In this document: one piece after another, positions 10,411 through 18,961 of the stretch
How positions within the stretch are numbered: position 1 is the stretch's first letter
Layout: every line of letters starts with the position of its first letter
Assembly (NCBI GenBank): GCA_009929695.1
Contig: RZZW01000002.1
Coordinates: 96,527 to 160,526 of the forward strand
Direction: 5' to 3'
DNA length: 64,000 nt
DNA from: Clostridia bacterium
GTDB lineage: Bacteria; Bacillota; Clostridia; Oscillospirales; Ruminococcaceae
Notes under the pieces: model-generated
Told to the model about the DNA's origin: nothing
The model's input: the letters and a program-made list of their open reading frames with translations, nothing else
Database searches by the model: none
Program-made: the position numbers and the translations under genes

Positions 10411-10717
10411 CCTCCTTGCACCGTTCTATTATCTGATTTACATATTCAGGGTTATCTACCGTAGAATAAACCTCAAAGCCCAACCCTTTGAAAAGGCTCT
10501 GCACATATTCCTGACGCTTTCGCTCTTTTTCACCGGGCTTCTTAGTTTCCGCAAATATGACCTTTGCTCCCGGCAGCAGTATAATTCTATCTGGTACGCC
10601 GTTGTAGCCGGGGCTTGTAAACTTCAAACACAGTGCGCCGCATTTAAGGTCTTTAACGCCCATGTGTAGCTTTTTCTCAATCGTCTTTTCAAGCACCGTT
10701 TTTCCTCCTTGTAACAT
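10373..10717 (-). CDS. VRR-NUC domain nuclease
   Basis: GVPDRIILLPGAKVIFAETKKPGEK; actual start probably GTG after AAGGAGG. Confidence 0.88.
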   Translation of the reverse strand: MLQGGKTVLEKTIEKKLHMGVKDLKCGALCLKFTSPGYNGVPDRIILLPGAKVIFAETKKPGEKERKRQEYVQSLFKGLGFEVYSTVDNPEYVNQIIERCKEVAEIELEKLCTS

Positions 10718-10946
10718 TTTTCAGATTTTTTCCTAAAGTTTATGAGAATAAAGGCTCTATGCGGTATATATGCCCTTACGCCCTTTATTTTAGGGGGTTA
10801 ATAGGAAAATAATGTTACAATGTTACAAAAGCCCGTTTTCCCGTGTTATATAAGGGTTTTTGCGGTGTAACAGTTCTATGTTACACACTGTTACATTGTT
10901 ACACCGCTTCTGTAACATTTCTTGCTTGTAACATCATTTTGTTACA
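10710..10946. repeat. Cluster of ten TGTTACA/TGTAACA heptamers (candidate phage origin/iterons)
   Basis: Copies begin at 10710, 10813, 10821, 10866, 10879, 10889, 10897, 10911, 10927, 10940. Confidence 0.75.
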
Positions 10947-10953
10947 GTGCTTT

Positions 10954-13362
10954 TTATCGTCTGACAAAGCCCCTTTGAACGTTATAAGGTCCAAAGCGTA
11001 ACACGGTATCAGAACGCTTCCAGCCGTCCATATTTGCCAGCACTGCGTTAATTTCACGGGTATCAGAGGGCTTCATATCACGCACACTGCCGTTAAAGAG
11101 TTCACACCAAACCTCAACGGCTGAGATACGGTCACGGTCAACCAGCTCAACCGTGTTACCCTCTGCCGAGTGTGCCGCCCCAGCCCAGAAGTCACGGCGG
11201 CGGTCAAGCGCCCATTTCGCCCAGTCTGACGGTATCTGTCTTTCGGCAAATTCCATTATCAGACCTTCACGGACGGAAACTTCTCTGTGTTCCTCCTGCT
11301 TAATCTTAGCCTCTGCCTCCACATTGCCGGTCAGGTACAGATCTTCACCACACTGCCAGTAAGCCTTAGCCTCAGCCCAAAGCTGATTGATTGTTTCAGG
11401 GGTGAGGTCATGCCATACATTTTTAGTGTGCGGCTGTTCTCCCACATCAACGGGCCAGAAGCGGCGGTTGCCGGTGGTGTCCTGCAAAAAGTCTGTAGTG
11501 TTCGTAGTGCCGAAGAACACACAGCACCGGGGCAGCTCTTTTACGTGTCTGCCGTAGGCGGCACGGTAGCGGTCAGCACGGAGGGACAAAAACTGCTTGA
11601 TACGGGCAACATCTGTACGCCTGAAAGCGTCCAGCTCTGATACCTCTACAAGCCATACGCCCTGTAACAGTTCGCTTGCGTCCTTGCCCTCAAAGGTGCG
11701 GATAGAATCGTTAAACCAGCCGAGGGACATTTTATCAAGCAGGGTTGACTTACCGATACCCTGAGGACCTGCAAGGATAAGCATATTGTCATACTTGCAA
11801 CCGGGGATCATAGCCCTTGCTATCGCTGCCGTAAAACTTTTACGGCAAACTGCACGGTTGTAGGCTGTATCTTTTGCACCGAGGTAGTCAATAAACAGAG
11901 TATCAAGGCGGCGCTCACCGTCCCATACAAGGCTGTTTATGTAGTTCTGCACCTCATTGAAAGCGTGTTGTGCGGCGTGAACATCAAGGGCGCTGTCGAT
12001 ATTGCCACGCTGAGTGATACCCCACATACGCTCAAGATACCAGTACAAACCGTTGCTGTCTGTGTCACTCCAAAGGCGGCGTTTTCCGTCCTTCTGCCAC
12101 GGCAACGGACCTAACACCTCACCTCTGTTTGCAAAGAGGTTAAGAGCGAATTTGTCTTTAAGAAGCGGATCACCGTCAAGGATAATCAGGATATTATCAA
12201 TAGTCCCTTTGACTGCACCGTTCTGATTACGCTGTAACTTTTCAGCCCAGTCATCAGGTGCGTCCTCTGCCGCCTGCTCAAAGCCCTCAAAGTCTTTGAT
12301 AGCCGCTTCGTGCTGTTCCCGGTTAAGAGTAGCAACAACGGATTTATCAGTCAGTGCAAAGTTGCACATTTCTTTATAAGAAGGGAGCTTCGTAACGGGT
12401 GTTTCGGGGTTGCTGTCTGCGTCTTTGTCCCCGTACTTGTGTAGCCTTACAAGGTCAAACGCATTTACCAGCCTGCCGCCGCACGGATCAGTAGCATGGT
12501 GACTGTATAAATACTTAGCGTCATCATAGATAATTGCACCGCCCGTTGTAGAGCCGCCGAGATATGTATATCTGTCCTCTGAGTTATCAACCGCCTCATA
12601 GATTTTCGGTAAGAATGTTTCCATAGCAGAAACAACATCATAGGTACGGCAGAACGCCCCGACAAGTCCGGGCTTCTCCAACGGATCACCCTGTTTCATA
12701 GCGAGCTTCTGATAGCTGACGGCGTTAGGGACCTGCGGCCAGCTCAGGAAATCGTGCCAGTCAACATAGGTTGATAAAAGGAAATCCGCTGATATAAGGG
12801 CTGCGTCTTTCACCTGATAAACATAATCACTATCAGAACAGCAAGAGGGCCAGTACATAAGACGGCAAACCTCAAAGGTTGTAGGATCAGCCATACTGAT
12901 ACCAATATGTGAGGCGATTCTACGGGCGCACGGCTCATATTCGTCCGGCGTTACCGTTCTGTCAAGAGGAACGATAACACGAAGGCGCGGTCTGCTTGCA
13001 TGGTGCTTACGGGTGCTATAAACACAGTAGCTACAATTCAGTTCTTCTACTTTGTCTATGACCGTTTGCGTCTGCCAACCGGGGATATTATCAAAGTCCA
13101 GAGTGACTATATCACGCCCGATAACACTATTTGCCTTACGGCGCATACCGTTAAGAGCGCCACCAACAAAGCCGCCCACGTCCTTTAATGTGTCCTGCTC
13201 TGACTTCTTCATAGCAAGATATTCATTGTATGTTTCGTTGCCTCTGTTCGGCACACGCAAGCGGTCATACAGGTCAGATACCGTCATAATCGTTTGCTTC
13301 CATGTTAGATCACGGCGGCTGTTGCCTGTAGATATTGTTATCTGTCTATCGTTTTTTAACAT
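10954..13362 (-). CDS. Virulence-associated protein E-type primase/helicase
   Basis: VTLDFDNIPGW primase part; ILAGPQGIGKSTLLDKM Walker A; FFGTTNTTDFLQDTTGNRRFWPVDV. Confidence 0.92.
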   Translation of the reverse strand: MLKNDRQITISTGNSRRDLTWKQTIMTVSDLYDRLRVPNRGNETYNEYLAMKKSEQDTLKDVGGFVGGALNGMRRKANSVIGRDIVTLDFDNIPGWQTQTVIDKVEELNCSYCVYSTRKHHASRPRLRVIVPLDRTVTPDEYEPCARRIASHIGISMADPTTFEVCRLMYWPSCCSDSDYVYQVKDAALISADFLLSTYVDWHDFLSWPQVPNAVSYQKLAMKQGDPLEKPGLVGAFCRTYDVVSAMETFLPKIYEAVDNSEDRYTYLGGSTTGGAIIYDDAKYLYSHHATDPCGGRLVNAFDLVRLHKYGDKDADSNPETPVTKLPSYKEMCNFALTDKSVVATLNREQHEAAIKDFEGFEQAAEDAPDDWAEKLQRNQNGAVKGTIDNILIILDGDPLLKDKFALNLFANRGEVLGPLPWQKDGKRRLWSDTDSNGLYWYLERMWGITQRGNIDSALDVHAAQHAFNEVQNYINSLVWDGERRLDTLFIDYLGAKDTAYNRAVCRKSFTAAIARAMIPGCKYDNMLILAGPQGIGKSTLLDKMSLGWFNDSIRTFEGKDASELLQGVWLVEVSELDAFRRTDVARIKQFLSLRADRYRAAYGRHVKELPRCCVFFGTTNTTDFLQDTTGNRRFWPVDVGEQPHTKNVWHDLTPETINQLWAEAKAYWQCGEDLYLTGNVEAEAKIKQEEHREVSVREGLIMEFAERQIPSDWAKWALDRRRDFWAGAAHSAEGNTVELVDRDRISAVEVWCELFNGSVRDMKPSDTREINAVLANMDGWKRSDTVLRFGPYNVQRGFVRR

Positions 13363-13368
13363 ATAGCC

Positions 13369-13662
13369 TCACCCCATTCTGTGTAGCATATCATTGTCAA
13401 TTCTGCCTTCTAAGCGTTTCAGCTTTTCAGCTCTTACGCTCTCGATACCGGCACTGCCGAATATCAGTTTTATTTCGTCAAGGACAATGCTCACATCGGC
13501 GGCTTCCTCAATAATTCCGTAAACGGAATGTTCGTTATCCCTGAGGTGCTTTGTCAGTTCCTTTGTGAGTTCCGAAAGTTCTTCAATGCAGACTATAATT
13601 TCCGTTGTTTCGCCGTAATGCTGAATAGCCTTCTGCATTATAGCTTTTTCGCCGTCTGTCAT
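13369..13662 (-). CDS. MazG-like nucleotide pyrophosphohydrolase
   Basis: EELSELTKEL...IIEEAADVSIVLDEI fits ExxE...ExxD. Confidence 0.65.
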   Translation of the reverse strand: MTDGEKAIMQKAIQHYGETTEIIVCIEELSELTKELTKHLRDNEHSVYGIIEEAADVSIVLDEIKLIFGSAGIESVRAEKLKRLEGRIDNDMLHRMG

Positions 13663-13868
13663 CTGTACTCCCTCCCGGTCTTAACGTCCCGTAATTCAAT
13701 GCGGCTGATAAGCTCAAAGCCACTACGGGAAATAATAAATTTCAACACCTTAATGAGAGTGTTTACCTCTCTATCAAGGGCGTTTTCTTCCTGAATGATA
13801 CTCTTTAACCCCTCATAGGCTGTGGGATCAGCGTACCCTTCGCTGTTTCGTCTGGGATCGGTGTTCAT
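13659..13868 (-). CDS. Small hypothetical phage protein
   Basis: ATGA-type overlap with MazG-like gene. Confidence 0.5.
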   Translation of the reverse strand: MNTDPRRNSEGYADPTAYEGLKSIIQEENALDREVNTLIKVLKFIISRSGFELISRIELRDVKTGREYR

Positions 13869-13881
13869 GGTGTACCTCCTG

Positions 13882-14232
13882 CTAATTTATCTCAATAACA
13901 GCAGTAGGGTACATCTTGCAGTTTTTGAGAATATTACTGAGAAATTCTATTGTAGTTTCCACAGTACCCCAGCCATTTGACGGCTCAAACTGTCTATACC
14001 TCTGACTGTACCGCATAAGCTCCGTAACACCTGCGTCAAGCACAGGTATCAGTTCCTCACAGCTCTTGCCGTTCCAATCTGACGGGTAAGAGCCGCAAAC
14101 CTCTTTTATCATAGCGGAGGTGTTGCAGGTGTGATTTATCCAGTCATCACCGACATAAACCCACTGTTCCGCACCGTCAAGTTTTGCCTTAAAGCTCACA
14201 TCATAGCTCATTGTGTAGCCTCCTTTATTCAC
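13882..14232 (-). CDS. Hypothetical phage protein
   Basis: Tight overlap with rtcB; SD present. Confidence 0.55.
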   Translation of the reverse strand: MNKGGYTMSYDVSFKAKLDGAEQWVYVGDDWINHTCNTSAMIKEVCGSYPSDWNGKSCEELIPVLDAGVTELMRYSQRYRQFEPSNGWGTVETTIEFLSNILKNCKMYPTAVIEIN

Positions 14233-15391
14233 TTGCTTTGAAGTTATACACGGGCTTAATGATTTTGATAACCTTTACAGTATCGGCTATACGTTCCAGT
14301 ATTTCAGCAGCCGGTTTATAAGCCTGTGGTGCTTCGTCTAAGGTTTCCGAGCAAACAGAAGTAGTAAACACGCCTGTCATTGTTTCCCGGTATTCCTCTA
14401 ACGGTATTTCTGCCTTTGCTTTTGTGCGGCTCATAAGCCGTCCTGCACCGTGAGGCGCCGAGCAGTTCCAGTCCTCATTACCGAGGCCCATACCGAGAAT
14501 ACAACCGTCACGCATATTCATAGGAATAAGCACGGTGCGTCCTGCCTGTGCAGCAATAGCGCCCTTGCGTACCATACCTTCATCATCAATGTAGTTATGT
14601 ACTGTGTGGAAGCTGTCTATTGCTTTCCAGCCCATTTGTTTACAAACAACCGCCGCTATGCGTTCACGGTTATATCTTGCAAATATCTGACACTGCTTCA
14701 TATCGTAAAGGTAATTTTCTCTGTCTGCACCCTCTACATAGCAGAGATCACGGGGGATTTTAGGTGTTTCCTTTTTAAGAGCTTTCAGAGCCTCAGATAT
14801 TTCACGTTCACGCCCTTCTGCCTTTAATTGAGCTATGAGCGCCGCCCGTTTCTCTTTCGGGGAGCTGAGCGTTTCAATGGCGGTGTTCTGGTATATTTCG
14901 GCAACCTGCTTTCCGAGGTTACGGCTGCCGGTGTGGATAATGAGATATTTTCCACCGTCTGAATCTTCGTCAACCTCTATGAAATGATTACCACCGCCAA
15001 GCGTACCAAGAGAGGCGTGTAAGTGTTCAACGTTTCTCAGTTTCTTGTAGCACACCAAGCTGTCAATCAGCGAGTAGTGACCGTATTCACTGTGAACGTT
15101 CATGCCTGAGGGTACATTATCACGGATAACGCTATCGAGTTTTTCATAGTCAATGGGGATATTACCGAGGCTCACGGTGAACATACCGCAACCAATATCC
15201 ACACCGACAATGTTCGGGATAACCTTATCACCGAGATTTGCGGTAAAACCGATTACACACCCAGCGCCAGCGTGAACATCCGGCATGATCCGTACCTTGC
15301 AATTTTCAAAAGGCTTTTGAGCAAGCAAAAGGTCAATCTGTGCCTGAGCTTCCGGCTCAATGGTCTTTGCAAATATTTTCAAGTCTTTCAT
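14225..15391 (-). CDS. rtcB: RtcB-family RNA ligase (phage-encoded)
   Basis: GVDIGCGM, GTLGGGNHFIEV, HTGSRNLGKQVAEIYQ, SFHTVHNYID, APHGAGRLMSR motifs. Confidence 0.93.
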   Translation of the reverse strand: MKDLKIFAKTIEPEAQAQIDLLLAQKPFENCKVRIMPDVHAGAGCVIGFTANLGDKVIPNIVGVDIGCGMFTVSLGNIPIDYEKLDSVIRDNVPSGMNVHSEYGHYSLIDSLVCYKKLRNVEHLHASLGTLGGGNHFIEVDEDSDGGKYLIIHTGSRNLGKQVAEIYQNTAIETLSSPKEKRAALIAQLKAEGREREISEALKALKKETPKIPRDLCYVEGADRENYLYDMKQCQIFARYNRERIAAVVCKQMGWKAIDSFHTVHNYIDDEGMVRKGAIAAQAGRTVLIPMNMRDGCILGMGLGNEDWNCSAPHGAGRLMSRTKAKAEIPLEEYRETMTGVFTTSVCSETLDEAPQAYKPAAEILERIADTVKVIKIIKPVYNFKASE

Positions 15392-15564
15392 TGTGTATTT
15401 TCCTCCTTCTTAATGAGGTTAAGGTTTTCGGCTAAGTCCGTTTCAAGCTCAACCGTTATATATTCATAGCCACAGCTCACACATTTTCTTTTCCTTTTTA
15501 CAGATTCACAGTCTGTGCGGCTGTCAACAACCTTTGTTTTCCCTGCACATTTGGGACAGTTCAT
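15388..15564 (-). CDS. Small zinc-ribbon protein (58 aa)
   Basis: MNCPKCAGKTKVVDSRTDCESVKRKRKCVSCGYEYITVE...; ATGA overlap with rtcB. Confidence 0.7.
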   Translation of the reverse strand: MNCPKCAGKTKVVDSRTDCESVKRKRKCVSCGYEYITVELETDLAENLNLIKKEENTQ

Positions 15565-15576
15565 AGTACCGCCTCC

Positions 15577-16180
15577 TTAATTTATCCACTTTATCACCGT
15601 GTCACCGGTGTAGCCCTTTTGCCACACGTACCACGCATAGCAAACGGCGGTTGATTTTGCGTACTGCTCAAAGTCACCATTCATAGCACACCTGAGGCGG
15701 CTTGAGCTTACATAGACGGTTTTAGGTGGGTATCGGTTGAACAGCTCACGCCGAGCCTTGCCCTCCAAAAACTGTATTTTAAGAAACATTGCAACCTTGC
15801 AACCGTCAGCGGATATTTCAAGTGCGTGTTCCACAAACTCCTGAGCTTTTGAATACGGGGGATTTGTGATTATATCGAAGCCCGGAACGGGGGGGCAGCG
15901 GTTGTCAAGAAGTCCTGCTGATACCCGTAGCCACGATCCACAAGGTCTGAAGCGTAAACGCTATATCCGGCTTTTTCAAATTCTTTTGCAAGGTGTCCTT
16001 CGCCGCAAGCGCATTCCCATATCAGAGGTGAAAAGGTTTCAACCTCCATAAGTAACTGAGCTGCTTTCGGCTCTGTTGCGTAATAGTCATTTGTTTCACG
16101 CTCATTGTGGGCGTAGTTTCGTGCGCCTAAAACTGCGTGTGTTGAACGGCTGTTGCCCGTCCAGTCTTTATTATTCAAGG
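15577..16180 (-). pseudogene. NPPY-type adenine methyltransferase split by a G7 homopolymer (off-frame state)
   Basis: 5' part (TTG after AAAAGGAGG: LNNKDWTGNSRSTH...QQDFLTTAAP) in one frame, 3' part (PVPGFDIITNPPYSKAQEFVEHALEI...) in another; break at 15889-15895. Confidence 0.75.
15889..15895. repeat. Homopolymer G7 (C7 on coding strand)
   Basis: aacgggggggcagc at the methyltransferase frame break. Confidence 0.9.
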
Positions 16181-16183
16181 GTT

Positions 16184-17062
16184 TCAGCCTCCTTTTAAGT
16201 ATGATGATTTTATTACACCACTTTCGGGCAACGGGGGGGGGCAAACCTCACGAAGTTCAGTATAAAAGGCTTTATTTTTAATAGATTTTCCAGCCGCTAT
16301 ACATTCATCTTCAAAAGCAAACCGCTTTTCCAAGTCCTCAACGGTACTGTAACCCTTAAATACGCGCCAAGTTTTCTTATCCGTTTCTCTAAGTTCTTCC
16401 CAGAGGTCGGGGTAATACTTTCTTAGGTTTCTAAGGTCATCAAGCGATTGCAAAGGACAACACCAGCAGCTTACCCGGTTGAACACTTTATACAGTCCGT
16501 CCCAGTCGTAGCCGAGCTTATAACAGTAAGCCAAACAGTCAGCCTCAGTCCAGTTCCAATAAACAAGTGGGTAAATGTGATCTTTTTGCTGATTACTTTT
16601 GCGTTCTAACCTGTATTGTTCATCAGCGGCAATGCCTATCAAATGAACAACATCATATTCGGCTTCAAGTGCTTTGAAGTGCCTGTTTATCACATCTTGC
16701 TTTAACTTACTGGTACACCACCGAGAACGGCTACCAGCCCAGCCATAGCCCACACGCTCAACATCTTTATATAGGTGCTTCTTTGTCCGGGTATCAAAAC
16801 GGTGTTCAAGCAAATAATAATCAAAGGATTTTTCACTTTGAACACGGGTGAATTTCACACCAGCAGATTTAACGAGCTTTTCAATCTTAGCTATGTGCGT
16901 TACCATTGAGGGAAATTCTTTCCATGTATCACAGTAAAGCACTTCGTCTAAGGGGTACGCTATGTGATTACAGATATGTAGTTTTAGCCATTCAAGCGTT
17001 AAAGCGGTGCTGTCTTTGCCTCCTGAAAAGCTGATTACATAGTATTTTTTCTTTTCATTCAA
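16184..17062 (-). CDS. Phosphoadenosine-phosphosulfate reductase-family PP-loop protein
   Basis: SFSGGKDSTALTLEWL PP-loop; SCWCCPLQSLDDLRNLRK. Confidence 0.88.
   Translation of the reverse strand: MNEKKKYYVISFSGGKDSTALTLEWLKLHICNHIAYPLDEVLYCDTWKEFPSMVTHIAKIEKLVKSAGVKFTRVQSEKSFDYYLLEHRFDTRTKKHLYKDVERVGYGWAGSRSRWCTSKLKQDVINRHFKALEAEYDVVHLIGIAADEQYRLERKSNQQKDHIYPLVYWNWTEADCLAYCYKLGYDWDGLYKVFNRVSCWCCPLQSLDDLRNLRKYYPDLWEELRETDKKTWRVFKGYSTVEDLEKRFAFEDECIAAGKSIKNKAFYTELREVCPPPLPESGVIKSSYLKGG
16233..16241. repeat. Homopolymer G9 near the 3' end of the PP-loop gene
   Basis: caacgggggggggcaaac. Confidence 0.9.
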
Positions 17063-17783
17063 GCAAACAGCCTCCTAACTCTGACAGCCTCTCAGCCGCC
17101 ACATTAAAGTATTTTTCTTCCTGCTCAAAGCCGATACACACCCTGCCGGTGTTTACTGCGGCTATAAGCGTTGAGCCGCTGCCGAAGCAGTTATCAAGAA
17201 CGGTGTCACCCTCATTTGTATAAGTCCGTATGAGGTATTCAAGCAAGGCAACGGGTTTTTGTGTCGGGTGATAGGACTGAGGGTGTTCCTTCGGAATATC
17301 AATGATAGACAGAGGGTATTTCTCATTCGTTACCACCACCGGCGTTGACTTAAACTCCCCATAACAGCCGTTGCGTCCCTGTTTCTGTGTAGCGTTTCCT
17401 GCACCGCCTCTGGTGTGGCAGGTATCGCCAACGGTAAACTGAGGGTTGTAGGTGGGTTGCTTATCATAGAAAACGCATATATCCTCACTTATCCGTAAGG
17501 GCTGTTTCTTTGCATTTAAGAAGCCGGTAGGTCTGTTTCCCTTTTTCCATATCAGATTGTACTTCCACATTTTTCTGTTACTCTGCATAAGGTCTGAGGT
17601 AAACATACCGCTTGCAAACAGGACAATAGCACCGTTATCTTTTATCACCCGTTTGTAGTGCCGCCACAATTCCGGGAACGGAATAACGCTGTCCCATTTT
17701 GCATTTGGGTTTTTGCTATTCAGTACCCCGTATGGTAAATCACACAGAATGAGATCAACCGAGTTATCGGGTATTAAGTGCAT
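17055..17783 (-). CDS. Beta-class (DLPY) DNA N4/N6-methyltransferase, N-terminus possibly truncated
   Basis: DLILCDLPYGV; YHPTQKPVALLEYLIRTYTNEGDTVLDNCFGSGSTLIAA. Confidence 0.88.
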   Translation of the reverse strand: MHLIPDNSVDLILCDLPYGVLNSKNPNAKWDSVIPFPELWRHYKRVIKDNGAIVLFASGMFTSDLMQSNRKMWKYNLIWKKGNRPTGFLNAKKQPLRISEDICVFYDKQPTYNPQFTVGDTCHTRGGAGNATQKQGRNGCYGEFKSTPVVVTNEKYPLSIIDIPKEHPQSYHPTQKPVALLEYLIRTYTNEGDTVLDNCFGSGSTLIAAVNTGRVCIGFEQEEKYFNVAAERLSELGGCLLE

Positions 17784-17788
17784 ACCCG

Positions 17789-17956
17789 TTAGGCAGTCAC
17801 CATTAAAGGCGTTGTACTTAACGGGGGGGTGAAGGTCGATACCGGGCAGTCTGAATGACCGCTATGTATAAATACTTGCTTTCGGCTATCAGGCTGCCGA
17901 GTATCGAAGTAAGGCATTATTGTTATTTCCTGTCCGCATAAAGGACAAAGGCTCAT
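17789..17956 (-). CDS. Short zinc-knuckle ORF directly upstream of the DLPY methyltransferase
   Basis: MSLCPLCGQEITIMPYFDTRQPDSRKQVFIHSGHSDCPVSTFTPPLSTTPLMVTA; ATGA overlap with DUF6378 gene. Confidence 0.55.
   Translation of the reverse strand: MSLCPLCGQEITIMPYFDTRQPDSRKQVFIHSGHSDCPVSTFTPPLSTTPLMVTA
17823..17829. repeat. Homopolymer G7 between zinc-knuckle ORF and methyltransferase frame
   Basis: aacgggggggtgaagg. Confidence 0.9.
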
Positions 17957-18417
17957 GTGCTATCACCACAATTCGGGCAGGTTTTCAAGCCCTTAGGGTG
18001 AAAAGTGCCACAGTGTTTACAACGGGTGTTTCCTGCTTCACAGGTGGGGCAGACTTGGCGGCCCTCCGGGATAATTTCATCACACACAACACATCTGTTC
18101 TCCGTTTCCGTGCGTTTTTTTTGTTGCGTGACGATTTCACCGGCACAGGCGGCGTAGCCTGCAAGATCAACAAAGCTGTCAGCACTGCTCCCGGTTGCGA
18201 TCCGTGCTACTTTCAAAAGTGACATCATAACGGCAACGTCCTTAGCGGAAATACCGTTAAGCGGCAGCACCTTTGCAAGATCAGGGTGTGCGGCTCTGAG
18301 ATACACAGCCCACAGATTACCTATTGTGCTGAAATTATCCTCAGGCGTTCCGTAGTCCTGTTCACGCTGACCGCAAACACAGCGTTTAGCTTCGTCAAGC
18401 ACATCAGCTCTCTTCAT
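17953..18417 (-). CDS. DUF6378-like protein with C-terminal zinc ribbon
   Basis: MKRADVLDEAKRCVCGQREQDYGTPEDNFSTIGNLWAVYL...; CPTCEAGNTRCKHCGTFHPKGLKTCPNCG. Confidence 0.7.
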   Translation of the reverse strand: MKRADVLDEAKRCVCGQREQDYGTPEDNFSTIGNLWAVYLRAAHPDLAKVLPLNGISAKDVAVMMSLLKVARIATGSSADSFVDLAGYAACAGEIVTQQKKRTETENRCVVCDEIIPEGRQVCPTCEAGNTRCKHCGTFHPKGLKTCPNCGDST

Positions 18418-18658
18418 TGTCTTTGTCCTCCGCTGTGTTGAATAGATTGAGCTTTTCCGCAAGCTCTAACACCAGAAGCACCACGGTTTCAAGCTCTTTA
18501 CCACTGACGTTTATAAGGTGCATATCAGACTGAATCGTTCCGTCAATTTCATTTTCTGTGAAGCCACAGATAAAACCTTTTTCAACGGTCTTTGTTGTCC
18601 CGTCTGAAAACTGCAAGGTGATTTTTTCAATGCTTCTTTCGTTATCCTTTTCTATCAC
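18404..18658 (-). CDS. Hypothetical phage protein
   Basis: Tight overlap with neighbouring phage gene. Confidence 0.5.
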   Translation of the reverse strand: MIEKDNERSIEKITLQFSDGTTKTVEKGFICGFTENEIDGTIQSDMHLINVSGKELETVVLLVLELAEKLNLFNTAEDKDNEES

Positions 18659-18808
18659 TTGTACGCCCTCTCTTTCTGTCAGCCTCTTTGAGAATGTAAC
18701 GCCAGTTGTGAACGGCTCTGGACGGCTTTACGCCCTGTTTCTCTGCGGAACACCTTACGATATTACGAAGGATTTTTCTTCTCATACTGCTCATTGTAGA
18801 GCCTCCTA

Positions 18809-18961
18809 TCATAAAATTGTTAAAGCCACCAGCAACAGGATAAAAAGCCCTGCCGCCGAGCTTGCAAAAAAGATACCTGTCTTTATTGTCTTTGCACTCA
18901 TAGCCATAAGGCAGAAGAAAACGGCAAAGACGAGCAATGTGATTTGTGTAGCAAGTGTCAT
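18809..18961 (-). CDS. Small membrane protein
   Basis: MTLATQITLLVFAVFFCLMAMSAKTIKTGIFFASSAAGLFILLLVALTIL, SD present. Confidence 0.55.
   Translation of the reverse strand: MTLATQITLLVFAVFFCLMAMSAKTIKTGIFFASSAAGLFILLLVALTIL

Noticed and set aside
18113-18122. T/A homopolymer in the DUF6378-like gene as a contingency tract
   Set aside because: The reading frame is intact (TQQKKRTE) and poly-A/T runs are common at this composition.
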